From contig JAUMWD010000001.1 in the NCBI GenBank assembly GCA_030529825.1, positions 38,935-102,934 on the forward strand: a stretch of 64,000 bases of DNA, in the 5' to 3' direction. The stretch is from Bacillota bacterium. GTDB taxonomy: Bacteria; Bacillota; Clostridia; Oscillospirales; Oscillospiraceae. The notes under the pieces were generated by a model that had not been told where the DNA came from, did not search any database, and saw only the letters and a program-made list of their open reading frames with translations. The position numbers and the translations under genes were made by a program. Every line of letters begins with the position of its first letter. Within the stretch, counting starts at the first letter, position 1. This document shows positions 44,688 to 53,805 of the stretch, piece by piece.

Positions 44688-46724
44688 TTGAATACCAAGA
44701 AAAATAAAGGAAGAGACATAGGCTTTTACGTCCTGCTGCTGGTGCTGGCTGTCTGCATAATATTCACCATGACTCGCAGTGATGACGGAAAAGATTTGAG
44801 CTACGCTGATGTTGTTCAGCTTTTCGAGGATGAAAAGGTTGAATCCTTTGAGTATGACGGCTCCACCGACGAGCTTACCATGAAGATTCGTCAGGAGAAC
44901 GGCAAGACAAAGGAAGAAACCGTCAGTATATATAATTTCTCCCTGTTCTACAGCGACCTGGGCGATTTGGTTAAGCAGCAGAAGGCTGACGGAATCATTA
45001 AGGATTACGAGATTTACCAGCCCGAAACCAACTGGTTCGGAATGATAATTCCCTATATCATCATGTTCGGCATAATCTTACTGTTCTGGTATGTTATGAT
45101 GAACAAGATGAACGGCGGCGGCGGAGCAGGTGCGGCCGGAAAATTCGGCAAGGCCCGCACACGCCTGGGCAGTGAGGAAAAGGAAAAGAAAACCTTTGCC
45201 GATGTTGCCGGTGCCGATGAGGAAAAGGCGGAGCTTCAGGAGCTGGTTGAGTTCCTTAAGAATCCCCGCAGCTTTACCACCATGGGCGCCCGCATCCCCA
45301 AGGGTGTTCTGCTTGTAGGCCCTCCGGGAACAGGTAAAACCCTGCTGGCAAAGGCTGTGGCAGGTGAGGCAGGCGTTCAGTTCCTGTCAATCTCCGGCTC
45401 CGACTTTGTTGAGCTTTATGTCGGCGTCGGCGCAAGCCGTGTCCGCGATTTGTTTGACCAGGCAAAGAAGGTTGCTCCCGCAATCATCTTTATCGACGAA
45501 ATCGATGCCGTGGGCCGTCAGCGCGGCTCCGGTCTCGGCGGCGGCCACGATGAACGCGAGCAGACTCTGAACCAGCTGCTTGTTGAGATGGACGGCTTCG
45601 GCAACAACGAGGGTGTTATTGTCATGGCAGCCACCAACCGCGCCGATATTCTTGATAACGCCCTTCTGCGTCCCGGCCGTTTTGACCGTCAGGTCTATGT
45701 GGGACTCCCCGACATTAAGGGGCGTGAAGCAATACTCAAGGTTCATTCAAAGGGCAAGCCTTTGGCAGAGGATGTTGACCTCAACTCCATTGCAAAGGGT
45801 ACTCCCGGTTTCTCCGGCGCTGACCTTGAAAACCTCATGAACGAGGCCGCACTGCTGGCGGTAAGACGCAAGCACCGCTTCATCACCATGGATGACTGCG
45901 ACGAGGCAATACTCAAGGTTGAGATGGGCCCCGAGAAGAAGAGTAAAAAGATGTCTGACAAGGCAAAGCGCCTCACCGCTTATCATGAGGCAGGCCATGC
46001 CATTGCGGGCAAGTATCTTGAGCATACCGATCCTGTTCATTACATCACCATAATTCCCCGCGGCATGGCCGGCGGCTTCACCCTTTTCCGTCCCCAGGAG
46101 GACCTCGAGAGCTTTACCTCCAAGGCGGAGATGTATGAGGATATAGTAATGAGCCTGGGCGGCAGAATTGCCGAGAAGCTCTTCCTTGACGATATTTCCA
46201 CCGGCGCCTCCGGCGATATTCAGCATGCCTCCGGCATTGCCAGAAATATGGTCATGCGCTACGGTATGAGCGATAAGCTGGGCCCCATTCTCTATGACAG
46301 CTCTGACCACAGCATCTTCATCGGCCGTGATTTCGGTACCACCAAGAGCTATTCCGAGGAAACTGCGGCAATAATTGACGAGGAAGTCAAGCGCATTTTC
46401 GAGGAGGCCGCCCAGCATTGCGAAAGAATTCTTTCCCAGCACAGGGAACAGCTTGCCGCAGTTGCGGAATATCTGCTGGAGCATGAGAGCATGGAGGGCG
46501 AGGTTTTCCATCACTTCTGTGAAACCGGAGAATTCATTGAGCCGAAGAAGGCTGCTCACCGTGACGACACCATTGAGCGTCCTGCACGCAAGATTGCCCG
46601 CTTTGACAACGATGACGACTATGTTGTAAAGGCTGACAACGCTGCAGGCGACGGCATCAGGGATGAAGCCGTACCCGAGGCTTCCGAGCCCACAAAGCTC
46701 AAAGAAGACGAAGATAAAGAATAA
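44688..46724 (+). CDS. ftsH: ATP-dependent zinc metalloprotease FtsH
   Basis: 678 residues from a TTG behind AAGGAAG. There are two membrane helices (about 10-27 and 115-135), and the AAA domain has [26 protein letters not shown] and the second region of homology [20 protein letters not shown]. The protease active site is [11 protein letters not shown]. It degrades unneeded membrane and regulatory proteins. The C-terminal tail of about 50 residues is acidic and variable. Confidence 0.97.
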   Translation: MNTKKNKGRDIGFYVLLLVLAVCIIFTMTRSDDGKDLSYADVVQLFEDEKVESFEYDGSTDELTMKIRQENGKTKEETVSIYNFSLFYSDLGDLVKQQKADGIIKDYEIYQPETNWFGMIIPYIIMFGIILLFWYVMMNKMNGGGGAGAAGKFGKARTRLGSEEKEKKTFADVAGADEEKAELQELVEFLKNPRSFTTMGARIPKGVLLVGPPGTGKTLLAKAVAGEAGVQFLSISGSDFVELYVGVGASRVRDLFDQAKKVAPAIIFIDEIDAVGRQRGSGLGGGHDEREQTLNQLLVEMDGFGNNEGVIVMAATNRADILDNALLRPGRFDRQVYVGLPDIKGREAILKVHSKGKPLAEDVDLNSIAKGTPGFSGADLENLMNEAALLAVRRKHRFITMDDCDEAILKVEMGPEKKSKKMSDKAKRLTAYHEAGHAIAGKYLEHTDPVHYITIIPRGMAGGFTLFRPQEDLESFTSKAEMYEDIVMSLGGRIAEKLFLDDISTGASGDIQHASGIARNMVMRYGMSDKLGPILYDSSDHSIFIGRDFGTTKSYSEETAAIIDEEVKRIFEEAAQHCERILSQHREQLAAVAEYLLEHESMEGEVFHHFCETGEFIEPKKAAHRDDTIERPARKIARFDNDDDYVVKADNAAGDGIRDEAVPEASEPTKLKEDEDKE

Positions 46725-46728
46725 TTTA

Positions 46729-46755
46729 CAAAGGCAACTCATGGAGTTGCCTTTG
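46729..46755 (+). terminator. Hairpin between ftsH and ychF
   Basis: A perfect 12-bp stem, 46729-46740 with 46744-46755, around ATG. It has no long T run, so termination may be partial. Confidence 0.6.
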
Positions 46756-46772
46756 ACTACGAGGTTACAGAT

Positions 46773-47864
46773 ATGAAATTAGGTATAGTAGGTCTGCCCA
46801 ATGTGGGAAAGTCCACTCTTTTCAACGCAATCACCAATGCAGGCGCGGAGTCTGCAAACTATCCCTTCTGCACCATCGAGCCCAATGTGGGCATGGTAAC
46901 CGTTCCCGACGAGCGCCTTGATTTTCTTGCCTCCATCTACGAGCCCAAGAAGTACACCCCTGCTGTCATCGAATTCGTTGACATCGCAGGTCTTGTAAAG
47001 GGCGCCTCCAAGGGCGAGGGCCTGGGCAACAAGTTCCTGTCCAACATCCGCAACACCGATGCCATCATCCATGTGGTAAGATGCTTTGACGATGAAAATG
47101 TCATCCATGTTGAGGGCAGCACCAATCCCAAGCGCGATGTGGAAATCATCGACCTTGAGCTCATCATGGCAGATATGGAAATGGTGGAGCGCCGTATTGA
47201 AAAGGCAATGAAGAATGCCAAGGGCGACAAGAAGTATCTCCACGAGGCAGAGGTTTTCAAGGGCCTGCTTGAGCATCTCAATGACGGCAAGAGTGTGCGC
47301 AGCTATGAGTGTGACCCCGATGACATGGAGCTCATCGCCACCAGCGACCTGCTTACCATTAAGCCCATCATCTATGCTGCAAACATGGATGAGGCAGGCA
47401 TTGCTGACTTTGAGAATAACGAGTATTACAAGCAGCTTCAGAGCATTGCCGCCGCAGAGAATGCGGAGGTCCTGCCCATCTGCGCCAAGATTGAGGAAGA
47501 GATTGCAGCTCTTGATCCCGAGGAGCGCGATATGTTCCTTGAGGAGCTGGGAATGTCCGAAAGCGGACTTGACCGCATGATTAAGACCTCCTATGCACTG
47601 CTGGGCCTCATTTCCTTCCTCACCTGTGGCCCCGATGAATGCCGCGCATGGACGATTAAAAAGGGAACAAAGGCACCTCAGGCTGCAGGCAAGATCCATA
47701 CCGACTTTGAGCGCGGCTTCATCCGTGCGGAAATCGTTGCCTTTGAGGATCTTAAGTCCTGCGGAAGCATGACCTCCGCAAAGGAAAAGGGACTTGTGCG
47801 CTCTGAAGGCAAGGACTATGTCATGCACGACGGTGATGTAACCCTCTTCCGCTTCAATGTCTGA
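46773..47864 (+). CDS. ychF: Ribosome-associated ATPase YchF (Obg family)
   Basis: 363 residues. The P-loop GLPNVGKSTLFNAIT, VDIAGLVKGASKGEGLGNKFL and the C-terminal TGS domain (CGPDECRAWTIKKGTKAPQAAG onward) are diagnostic. In place of the GTPase-type NKxD it reads YAANMDE, consistent with ATP preference in this subfamily. YchF binds ribosomes and is linked to oxidative stress responses. It is read after ftsH through a weak hairpin; the next promoter is at 47890. Confidence 0.96.
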   Translation: MKLGIVGLPNVGKSTLFNAITNAGAESANYPFCTIEPNVGMVTVPDERLDFLASIYEPKKYTPAVIEFVDIAGLVKGASKGEGLGNKFLSNIRNTDAIIHVVRCFDDENVIHVEGSTNPKRDVEIIDLELIMADMEMVERRIEKAMKNAKGDKKYLHEAEVFKGLLEHLNDGKSVRSYECDPDDMELIATSDLLTIKPIIYAANMDEAGIADFENNEYYKQLQSIAAAENAEVLPICAKIEEEIAALDPEERDMFLEELGMSESGLDRMIKTSYALLGLISFLTCGPDECRAWTIKKGTKAPQAAGKIHTDFERGFIRAEIVAFEDLKSCGSMTSAKEKGLVRSEGKDYVMHDGDVTLFRFNV

Positions 47865-47889
47865 TAAATTGTAAAATTTTATATTGGCA

Positions 47890-47919
47890 TTGACGGAAAT
47901 GATTTCCTCGTGCTATGCT
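47890..47919 (+). promoter_or_regulatory. Promoter of the leader RNA upstream of the AI-2E permease
   Basis: TTGACG, 18-base spacer, then an extended -10 TGCTATGCT. The expected start lies at about 47926-47930, directly at the first base-paired element of the leader. Confidence 0.6.
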
Positions 47920-47928
47920 TTTAATGTA

Positions 47929-48038
47929 GGCACGAAAAGTCTTGGGCAGCGCTTTTCGTAATTTCCGGCGCGCCCCGTGCATTTATTTGTATCAGTAAGA
48001 CTATTACGGCAAAAATACTGTTGTAATAGTCTTTTTTA
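47929..48038 (+). ncRNA. Candidate riboswitch-type leader: nested pseudoknot followed by an intrinsic terminator
   Basis: By hand folding, P1 pairs 47930-47934 (GCACG) with 47976-47980 (CGTGC), and inside it P2 pairs 47935-47939 (AAAAG) with 47952-47956. The P2 loop sequence GGGC-A-GCG (47944-47951) is complementary to CGCGCCC (47969-47975), a seven-pair pseudoknot with one bulged A. After a linker, AAGACTATTAC (47997-48007) pairs with GTAATAGTCTT (48023-48033) and leads into T6, a terminator ten bases before the permease ribosome site. The whole fits a compact ligand-binding domain with an expression platform. I recognise no known class. Confidence 0.5.
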
Positions 48039-48057
48039 TACCTTGGAGTTGATGTAT

Positions 48058-49194
48058 ATGACAAAAGAAGAGAGGTACAAAAGCTTTCTGCTGAAATCCG
48101 GCTATTGGGCGGCAATAGTGCTGATTGCAGTGGTGTTCATTAAATATCTTCTGGGACCGCTTACCCCATTCCTCATCGCCCTGGCCATTGCCATGCCCAT
48201 GCAGCCGGTGGCGAGGAAGATCGCAAAGCGAACGAGGATTAACCGCCGTTTTGCCTCGGTGGTGCTGGTGCTTCTGTGCTATCTTGTGCTGGTAGCGCTG
48301 GTGGCACTGTTAGTTGCCGGCATAGCCTCTGTAATAGTTGACTTTGCAGACATGCTGCCTGACTACTTCGTGGAGTCAATCCAGCCTGCCATTGAGAAGC
48401 TGGGAAATAATATAATTGATAAGCTGGATAGATTTATACCGAATATAAATGACAAGGTGAACAATGCCATGCCTGACATTGTGTCCCAGATAAGCGGAAC
48501 GGTTATGAACTTTTCGGTTGCTGTTCTGACCTGGGCATCTGATGTGGGCAGCAAGCTGCCCGGCTTCCTGCTGGGTACCGTCATTTGTGTCATTGCCTCC
48601 ATATTCCTTGCGGTTGACTATGACAAGGCCGCCACCACGGTAATGGGGATTCTTCCGCTGAAGGTGCGTGAGATTCTGCTGGTGGCAAAGCGCGCTTTGG
48701 GCGCAATCGTGGGGAAATACCTTAAGTCCTACATGATAATTCTGCTCATGACCTTTGCAGAGCTTGCCATAGGTCTGTGGATTGTAGGCATCGGCAAGCC
48801 TCTGCGTATAGCAGCTCTCATTGCCGTATTTGATATCCTCCCCATTGTGGGCTCGGGCCTTGTCCTTGCTCCCTGGGCTATAATCAATCTCATTCAGGGC
48901 AACTACGGCATAGGCGTGGGCCTTGCGGTTTTGTGGGTAATCGTAATTGTTGTCCGAGAGTATGCGGAGCCGCGCATTGTGGGCAAGCAGGTGGGACTGC
49001 ATCCGTTGGTAACCTTGGTGTGCCTGTGGGTTGGTCTGAAGCTGGGCGGCGCTCTGGGTATGTTTGCCCTGCCCATAGGCCTCCTTGTCATCCTTGACCT
49101 CAAGGCAGAGGGAATCATCAGCTTTGAGAAGAATGACGAGACGCTTTCCGACGGAGTGAATCAAAGTCCGGAGCCGGAAAAAAGCGAGCCGTGA
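48058..49194 (+). CDS. AI-2E family permease (UPF0118)
   Basis: 379 residues from ATG 48058, nine bases after TTGGAG; an ATG two codons upstream is too close to that site. About eight helices are present; the central region has the long amphipathic segment typical of the family (residues about 100-160), and DILPIVGSGLVLAPWAI and the late VGKQVGLHPLVTLVCLWVGLKLGG are the conserved motifs. Family members have been linked to AI-2 export in E. coli (TqsA) and, in halophiles, to Na+(Li+)/H+ antiport. Expression is probably controlled by the leader at 47929-48038. Confidence 0.88.
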   Translation: MTKEERYKSFLLKSGYWAAIVLIAVVFIKYLLGPLTPFLIALAIAMPMQPVARKIAKRTRINRRFASVVLVLLCYLVLVALVALLVAGIASVIVDFADMLPDYFVESIQPAIEKLGNNIIDKLDRFIPNINDKVNNAMPDIVSQISGTVMNFSVAVLTWASDVGSKLPGFLLGTVICVIASIFLAVDYDKAATTVMGILPLKVREILLVAKRALGAIVGKYLKSYMIILLMTFAELAIGLWIVGIGKPLRIAALIAVFDILPIVGSGLVLAPWAIINLIQGNYGIGVGLAVLWVIVIVVREYAEPRIVGKQVGLHPLVTLVCLWVGLKLGGALGMFALPIGLLVILDLKAEGIISFEKNDETLSDGVNQSPEPEKSEP

Positions 49195-49212
49195 AAAAAC
49201 TCGAAAATCTGA

Positions 49213-49241
49213 TTGACACAAGTGTTTTGCGGTGATAATAT
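49213..49241 (+). promoter_or_regulatory. thrS T-box promoter
   Basis: TTGACA, 17-base spacer, TAATAT. Confidence 0.88.
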
Positions 49242-49249
49242 ATTTTGGT

Positions 49250-49621
49250 CAAAAGCGTTGACGGAGAAGAAAGATTTTTAGCTCTGCACAGAGAGAAGGG
49301 CCATAGGCTGCAAGCCCTTTCAGAGAAAAATCGGACACCACTCCCGAGCTGAAGCGAGGAAATGCGCTTCCGTTTCGCACGCGTTATGTGTAGGATAAGC
49401 GCAGCAAGCGCTGATCGATTTGCTTCGGAAATCTGAGGTTATTTTGAGCCCCGAATGCGTTACTTCCCCTTGAAATACACAAAGTATTCCTGCGGGAAAG
49501 TGCCTTTTCGGAACTCAAAATCTCTCGCAGATTTCTCCTGCCGAATCAATCATCACTTGCTGATCAAGGTGGAACCGTGTAATTTTTTACGCCCTTGACC
49601 AATAAGGTCAGGGGCGTTTTT
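49250..49621 (+). promoter_or_regulatory. T-box leader of thrS (threonine-specific)
   Basis: The stem I apical element GGCTGCAAGCCC lies at 49306-49317, the probable specifier ACC (Thr) is at 49337-49339 inside GGACACCACTCC, and the conserved T-box AAGGTGGAACCGTG is at 49566-49579. The terminator stem ACGCCCTTGACC / GGTCAGGGGCGT follows at 49589-49617 with a T run. Uncharged tRNA-Thr would stabilise the antiterminator and allow thrS transcription. The central part between 49380 and 49540 holds further paired segments that I did not resolve. Confidence 0.92.
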
Positions 49622-49638
49622 GATTAAGGAGAAGAAAT

Positions 49639-51390
49639 ATGGACGAGAACAAGTACACTTTTGAAAATCCCGAATTTAAGAACACCTACCGTCATACCAC
49701 AAGCCACATTTTGGCCCAGGCCGTGAAGCGCCTTTATCCAGAGATAAAGCTGGCCATCGGCCCTGCCATCGAAAACGGCTTCTACTATGACTTTGACGCA
49801 CCCTTTGCCATCACTCCCGACATTCTTGAGAAGATTGAGGCGGAGATGCGCAAAATCTGCAAGGAAAAGCTTAAGCTTGAGCGCTTTGAGCTGCCCCGCG
49901 AGGAGGCAATCAAGTTCATGGAGGAGCGTGAGGAGCCCTATAAGGTGGAGCTCATCAATGACCTTCCCGAGGACGCTGTCATTTCCTTCTACAAGCAGGG
50001 CGACTTCACCGACCTCTGCGCAGGTCCCCACCTTGATTCCACCGGCAGAGTAAAGGGCAACGCCATCAAGCTCACCTCCTGCACCGGCGCATACTGGCGC
50101 GGCGACTCCAACAACAAGCAGCTCCAGCGCGTTTACGGCACCTGCTTCCAGAAGAAGGACGAGCTGGACGCATACCTTGCACGCATTGAGGAGGCAAAGA
50201 AGCGCGACCACCGCAAGCTGGGCAAGGAGCTCGGTCTGTTTGCCTTCCGTGATGAGGCACCCGGCTTCCCCTTCTTCCTGCCTAAGGGCATGGTGCTCCG
50301 CAACACCCTGCTTGACTATTGGCACGAGGTTCATAAGAAGTGGGATTATCTCGAAATCTCCACTCCCCAGATTATGAAGCGCACCCTTTGGGAAACCTCC
50401 GGCCACTGGGACCACTACAAGGAGAATATGTACACCACCGTCATCGACGATGAGGACTTTGCAATCAAACCCATGAACTGCCCCGGCAGCATCCTCGTAT
50501 ATGACCTTGAGCCCCACTCCTACAAGGAGCTGCCCCTGCGCTACGGCGAACTGGGCCGCGTACACCGCCATGAGCTTTCCGGCGCCCTCCACGGTATGTT
50601 CCGCGTAAGATGCTTCACTCAGGACGATGCCCACATCCTCCTTTCCAAGGATCAGATCACCGATGAGGTTGTCCGCATCGCAAAGCTGTTTGACGAGGTT
50701 TATTCCGTATTCGGTCTGCCCTACACCATTGAGCTGTCCACCATGCCCGAGGACCACATCGGCACCCGCGAGGACTGGGAAAAGGCAGAAAACGCACTGG
50801 CTGACGCAATCACCTCCATCGGCAAGGAATACATCCTCAACCCCGGTGACGGCGCATTCTACGGCCCCAAGCTCGACTTCCATATCGAGGACTCTCTGGG
50901 CAGAACCTGGCAGTGCGGAACCATCCAGCTTGACTATCAGCTTCCCGGCCGCTTCAACCTTGAGTATATCGGCGCTGACAGCGAAAAGCATACTCCTGTC
51001 ATGATCCACCGTGTCGTATTCGGCTCCGTTGAGCGCTTCATCGGCGTAATCACCGAGCACTTCGCAGGCGCATTCCCCACCTGGCTTGCTCCCGTTCAGG
51101 TCAAGGTAATGCCCATTACCGACCGCGCTGCCGACTATGCAAAGAGCGTTGCCGCAGAGCTTGACAAGAAGGGCTTCCGCGTGGAAACCGACCTGCGCAA
51201 TGAGAAAATCGGCTACAAGATTCGCGAAGCACAGCTTCAGAAGATTCCTTATATGCTCATCGTGGGCGATAAGGAAGCAGAAGCAGGCACCGTCTCCGTT
51301 CGTACCCGCGGCGGCGTTGACCTGGGCGCAATGAGCGCTTCCGACTTCGTCGCAAAGCTTGCCGAGGAAGTTGAAACCAAGGCAAAGTAA
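49639..51390 (+). CDS. thrS: Threonyl-tRNA synthetase lacking the N-terminal TGS domain
   Basis: 583 residues. Typical bacterial ThrRS has about 640 and begins with a TGS domain; here the protein starts directly at the editing domain (YRHTTSHILAQAVKRLYP and LCAGPHL with editing-site histidines and cysteine). The catalytic core follows with MNCPGS, GRVHRHELSGALHGMFRVR (motif 2) and the zinc ligands, and then the anticodon domain (PVQVKVMPI). An AAGGAGAAG site precedes the ATG, and nothing upstream encodes a TGS domain, only the T-box. It charges tRNA-Thr. Confidence 0.95.
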   Translation: MDENKYTFENPEFKNTYRHTTSHILAQAVKRLYPEIKLAIGPAIENGFYYDFDAPFAITPDILEKIEAEMRKICKEKLKLERFELPREEAIKFMEEREEPYKVELINDLPEDAVISFYKQGDFTDLCAGPHLDSTGRVKGNAIKLTSCTGAYWRGDSNNKQLQRVYGTCFQKKDELDAYLARIEEAKKRDHRKLGKELGLFAFRDEAPGFPFFLPKGMVLRNTLLDYWHEVHKKWDYLEISTPQIMKRTLWETSGHWDHYKENMYTTVIDDEDFAIKPMNCPGSILVYDLEPHSYKELPLRYGELGRVHRHELSGALHGMFRVRCFTQDDAHILLSKDQITDEVVRIAKLFDEVYSVFGLPYTIELSTMPEDHIGTREDWEKAENALADAITSIGKEYILNPGDGAFYGPKLDFHIEDSLGRTWQCGTIQLDYQLPGRFNLEYIGADSEKHTPVMIHRVVFGSVERFIGVITEHFAGAFPTWLAPVQVKVMPITDRAADYAKSVAAELDKKGFRVETDLRNEKIGYKIREAQLQKIPYMLIVGDKEAEAGTVSVRTRGGVDLGAMSASDFVAKLAEEVETKAK

Positions 51391-51520
51391 AATGACAATA
51401 AAAACACACCATCGGTTTCTTTGCGGGTGTATAGGGGAGTATTTTCGGATTATGGATTTGTACGGCAAAATCCGATGCTCGCCAAAAGTAAGGACAAATA
51501 GAAATTGAAAGGGATGCTAA

Positions 51521-52024
51521 ATGAGCTTTATTATAGATGCGACAGACTTATGTTGGATTGACGGCTCAAAGGATAACCCGGAAGATTTGTGCCTTCATGG
51601 TCATGCTATTGTCCATATTGCAAATGTGAAATTGGAATATGATGCAACGATTAGCTCAACTGCGTTGTATCTTTTGAAATCACTGTCGGAAGAGCATTTG
51701 ATCGGTCAAGATAATCAGATGCTTCCTTGCTGCGGCCATTTCCTCATAGCAAACAAAGAGTTGAACAATGTAGTTGTCTTGGGATGTCCCAAAGGAATAG
51801 ATTGGGCCATCAGGCACAAAGACGATACGATCGAAATAGAACTTGAAGACGGAACGAAAGATCAAATACCGTTTGAAGAGTATAAAGCGGAAGTTTTCAG
51901 ATTTGCTGATTTGGTTGAAGCTTTTTATAATGCATGTTCACCTAAAGTGTTACCCAATGACATGTTTGAAAAAAACGGATATATTGCTTTTTGGAATGAA
52001 TGGCACACTCGGAGAAATAGTTAA
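51521..52024 (+). CDS. Hypothetical protein, AT-rich, probably acquired
   Basis: 167 residues with lower GC than the neighbours. It starts MSFIIDATDLCWIDGSKDN and has a distinctive PCCGHFLIAN near the middle and a C-terminal NGYIAFWNEWH. There is no signal peptide and no membrane segment, so it is likely a small cytoplasmic alpha/beta protein. I do not recognise a named family; the size and isolated, low-GC setting resemble immunity proteins of toxin systems, but no toxin gene is near. An AAAGGGAT site precedes the ATG and a strong terminator follows. Confidence 0.6.
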   Translation: MSFIIDATDLCWIDGSKDNPEDLCLHGHAIVHIANVKLEYDATISSTALYLLKSLSEEHLIGQDNQMLPCCGHFLIANKELNNVVVLGCPKGIDWAIRHKDDTIEIELEDGTKDQIPFEEYKAEVFRFADLVEAFYNACSPKVLPNDMFEKNGYIAFWNEWHTRRNS

Positions 52025-52042
52025 TTTCGGTTTATCGAGCAA

Positions 52043-52084
52043 AAAACCCGCCGAAGAGGATAATTCCTCTTCGGCGGGTTTTGT
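52043..52084 (+). terminator. Terminator after the 51521 gene
   Basis: An 18-bp stem, 52043-52060 with 52065-52082, then T-rich sequence. Confidence 0.93.
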
Positions 52085-52142
52085 TATTGAATAAATACTT
52101 CCTTATACCTAATCGGTTTTCCGATGGTTTTTATTATCGGCT

Positions 52143-52925
52143 TCAGAAGCCGTTATAGTAATCAACAGCGCTTTGCGTGGTGATTATAAAGTCACATTCT
52201 CCGCTGTCAAGATATGCGAAATAATCTGTGGGAGTGCCGGATACTCTGGTAATCTGATCGAGCTTGCTTTCGAGCTTGGAATTTTCGCTCAAAACATCCA
52301 GATACATCTGGTCAGTACCCATGTACATACTGCCGCCGGAGAGCATACTTTTACCGTTGCCCTTTGCGGCGATTACCAGATCGTCGGACATATAGCTCAC
52401 GAGAATTGTGTAATCCTGACTTTCGGTGTTAAGCACAACGCCGCCCCAGGCGCAGTCGATGTTGCCGGAGTTTAACTCCACATATGCATCCTCTGAAACT
52501 ATGGGCTGAATGCGAAGCTGCCAGCCTAACTTGCTGCATACTGCGCGGGCAAGCTCGACATCAAAGCCATCATAGCTGTCGCCGGATTTAAAGCACATGG
52601 GGAAGGAGTTGAGGTCAACGCCTATGGTGAATACTCTCGGCTCAATGTAGCCCAATTGGGAAATGGCATCGCTGTCGCTGGAGAAGCTGACGGCGTTTTT
52701 GCTGCCGAGCCATTTGTTGGCGAGGTTGTCAACGGTGCCTTCGTAGTTCAGCTCCTTGATTGCCGCGTCAATATAGTGATAGGTTGTGTCGCCGTTTCTG
52801 AAGCCAATGGAGTATTCGCGCTCGGATATTGTTTTGACGACCTTGTATCTGCCGCCGCTGCTGCAGGCACCCAGAGTAAACAGTGCGGCGACTGCCAGAA
52901 GCACACAGACTATTCTTTTTTTCAT
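52143..52925 (-). CDS. Solute-binding lipoprotein (SBP family 3) with circularly permuted domain order
   Basis: 260 residues from MKKRIV at 52925, with a signal peptide and lipobox LGAC. Right after the lipid cysteine comes ISEREYSIGFRNGDT and a helix ending NLANKWLG, which is normally the last part of such proteins (compare GTEQYGIAFRSGDA in the paralogue at 55321). Then follow a linker of about 22 residues and the usual first lobe (VFTIGVDLNSFP, YDGFDVELARAVCSKLGW, GNIDCAWGG). The second lobe ends at GECDFIITTQSAVDYYNGF, just where the normal protein would continue into that C-terminal piece. It has its own promoter and lies last in the amino-acid ABC region. Confidence 0.85.
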   Translation of the reverse strand: MKKRIVCVLLAVAALFTLGACSSGGRYKVVKTISEREYSIGFRNGDTTYHYIDAAIKELNYEGTVDNLANKWLGSKNAVSFSSDSDAISQLGYIEPRVFTIGVDLNSFPMCFKSGDSYDGFDVELARAVCSKLGWQLRIQPIVSEDAYVELNSGNIDCAWGGVVLNTESQDYTILVSYMSDDLVIAAKGNGKSMLSGGSMYMGTDQMYLDVLSENSKLESKLDQITRVSGTPTDYFAYLDSGECDFIITTQSAVDYYNGF

Positions 52926-52948
52926 GGTGTCGCCTCCTTTGCATACCA

Positions 52949-52977
52949 ATGATATGTAATATTCAGTGCAAAGTCAA
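52949..52977 (-). promoter_or_regulatory. Promoter for the permuted binding-protein gene
   Basis: On the minus strand: TTGACT, 17-base spacer, TATCAT, close behind the racemase stop. The gene can be expressed apart from the ABC operon. Confidence 0.72.
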
Positions 52978-52980
52978 GCC

Positions 52981-53805
52981 TTAAATGCTTACGGAATAGC
53001 GGGAGGTGATATTGGCGTTGCCGGAGAGCCTTATGTCGGAAATGATACCGTGTTTGCAATCGACCTCCACAGAAATGCGGCCGCCGGGCTGAAGCAGGGA
53101 AACGCTTTTGTTTTGCCCCGCTGTAACGGCGAGGTAGATGGCAACTGCCGTAGAGCCGCTGGCACAGGAGCTTTCCCACACTGCGGTACCCGTAGTCGAA
53201 ACATATACATAGGGGTTAAGCAGCCCGTCTGCCTTGTCCCAGAACATGAGCCCTAAAGCATCGGAGCCCAGCTGACGGCACCAGTCCTCAATGACAGCCT
53301 CGGCGCGGCGCACATTGAAGTTGTACCTGCGTATGCTTTCGCTGTCTATGATGACATGGGAAATACCATGAAAGCGGACTACGGGCAGGTCGCAGATGAA
53401 ATCCTCAAAGCGGAGCTGCGCGGTAAAGCAGGATTCCGGAAGAGGCATGCTTACTGTGCCGCAAAAATCACGCTCACCGTTTTGCTTAACTAAAACGGTC
53501 AGAGGCTTTTCCGCACCGGAAATTTCAAGTGTCACCGCGTCACCCTCTGTGCCGGGAAGCTCCAGCATTTTTGCCAGAGCCGCCGCGGATAGGGTGGCGT
53601 TTCCGCAGAATTCGCCGCCCATCATCTGAAGGCGGAGAGCTGCGTCGGAAGAGTCGGCCTTTTCAATAAAGCCGACCTGCTCCGCTGCTTCGTCAAGCTC
53701 CATGAGAGTGGTTGAAACAGCAGCTTGAGACTCCCGGGGTACGGGAGTCTCGACAATTAAAGTAATATTACCTGTGGGGTTAATCTTGTAGTAGAGTAGA
53801 TCCAT
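52981..53805 (-). CDS. DapF-fold amino-acid racemase/epimerase (PLP-independent)
   Basis: 274 residues. Both catalytic cysteines of the diaminopimelate epimerase fold are present: Cys67 in MGGEFCGNATLS and Cys214 in WESSCASGSTA. The surrounding motifs differ from true DapF (CGNG and ACGTG), and the N terminus is diverged, so another amino acid is the likely substrate. Histidine racemases of Fusobacterium and Staphylococcus CntK share this fold. It starts on the last base of the ABC ATPase stop (TAATG), so it belongs to the polar amino-acid transporter operon; the imported amino acid may be its substrate. Confidence 0.8.
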   Translation of the reverse strand: MDLLYYKINPTGNITLIVETPVPRESQAAVSTTLMELDEAAEQVGFIEKADSSDAALRLQMMGGEFCGNATLSAAALAKMLELPGTEGDAVTLEISGAEKPLTVLVKQNGERDFCGTVSMPLPESCFTAQLRFEDFICDLPVVRFHGISHVIIDSESIRRYNFNVRRAEAVIEDWCRQLGSDALGLMFWDKADGLLNPYVYVSTTGTAVWESSCASGSTAVAIYLAVTAGQNKSVSLLQPGGRISVEVDCKHGIISDIRLSGNANITSRYSVSI

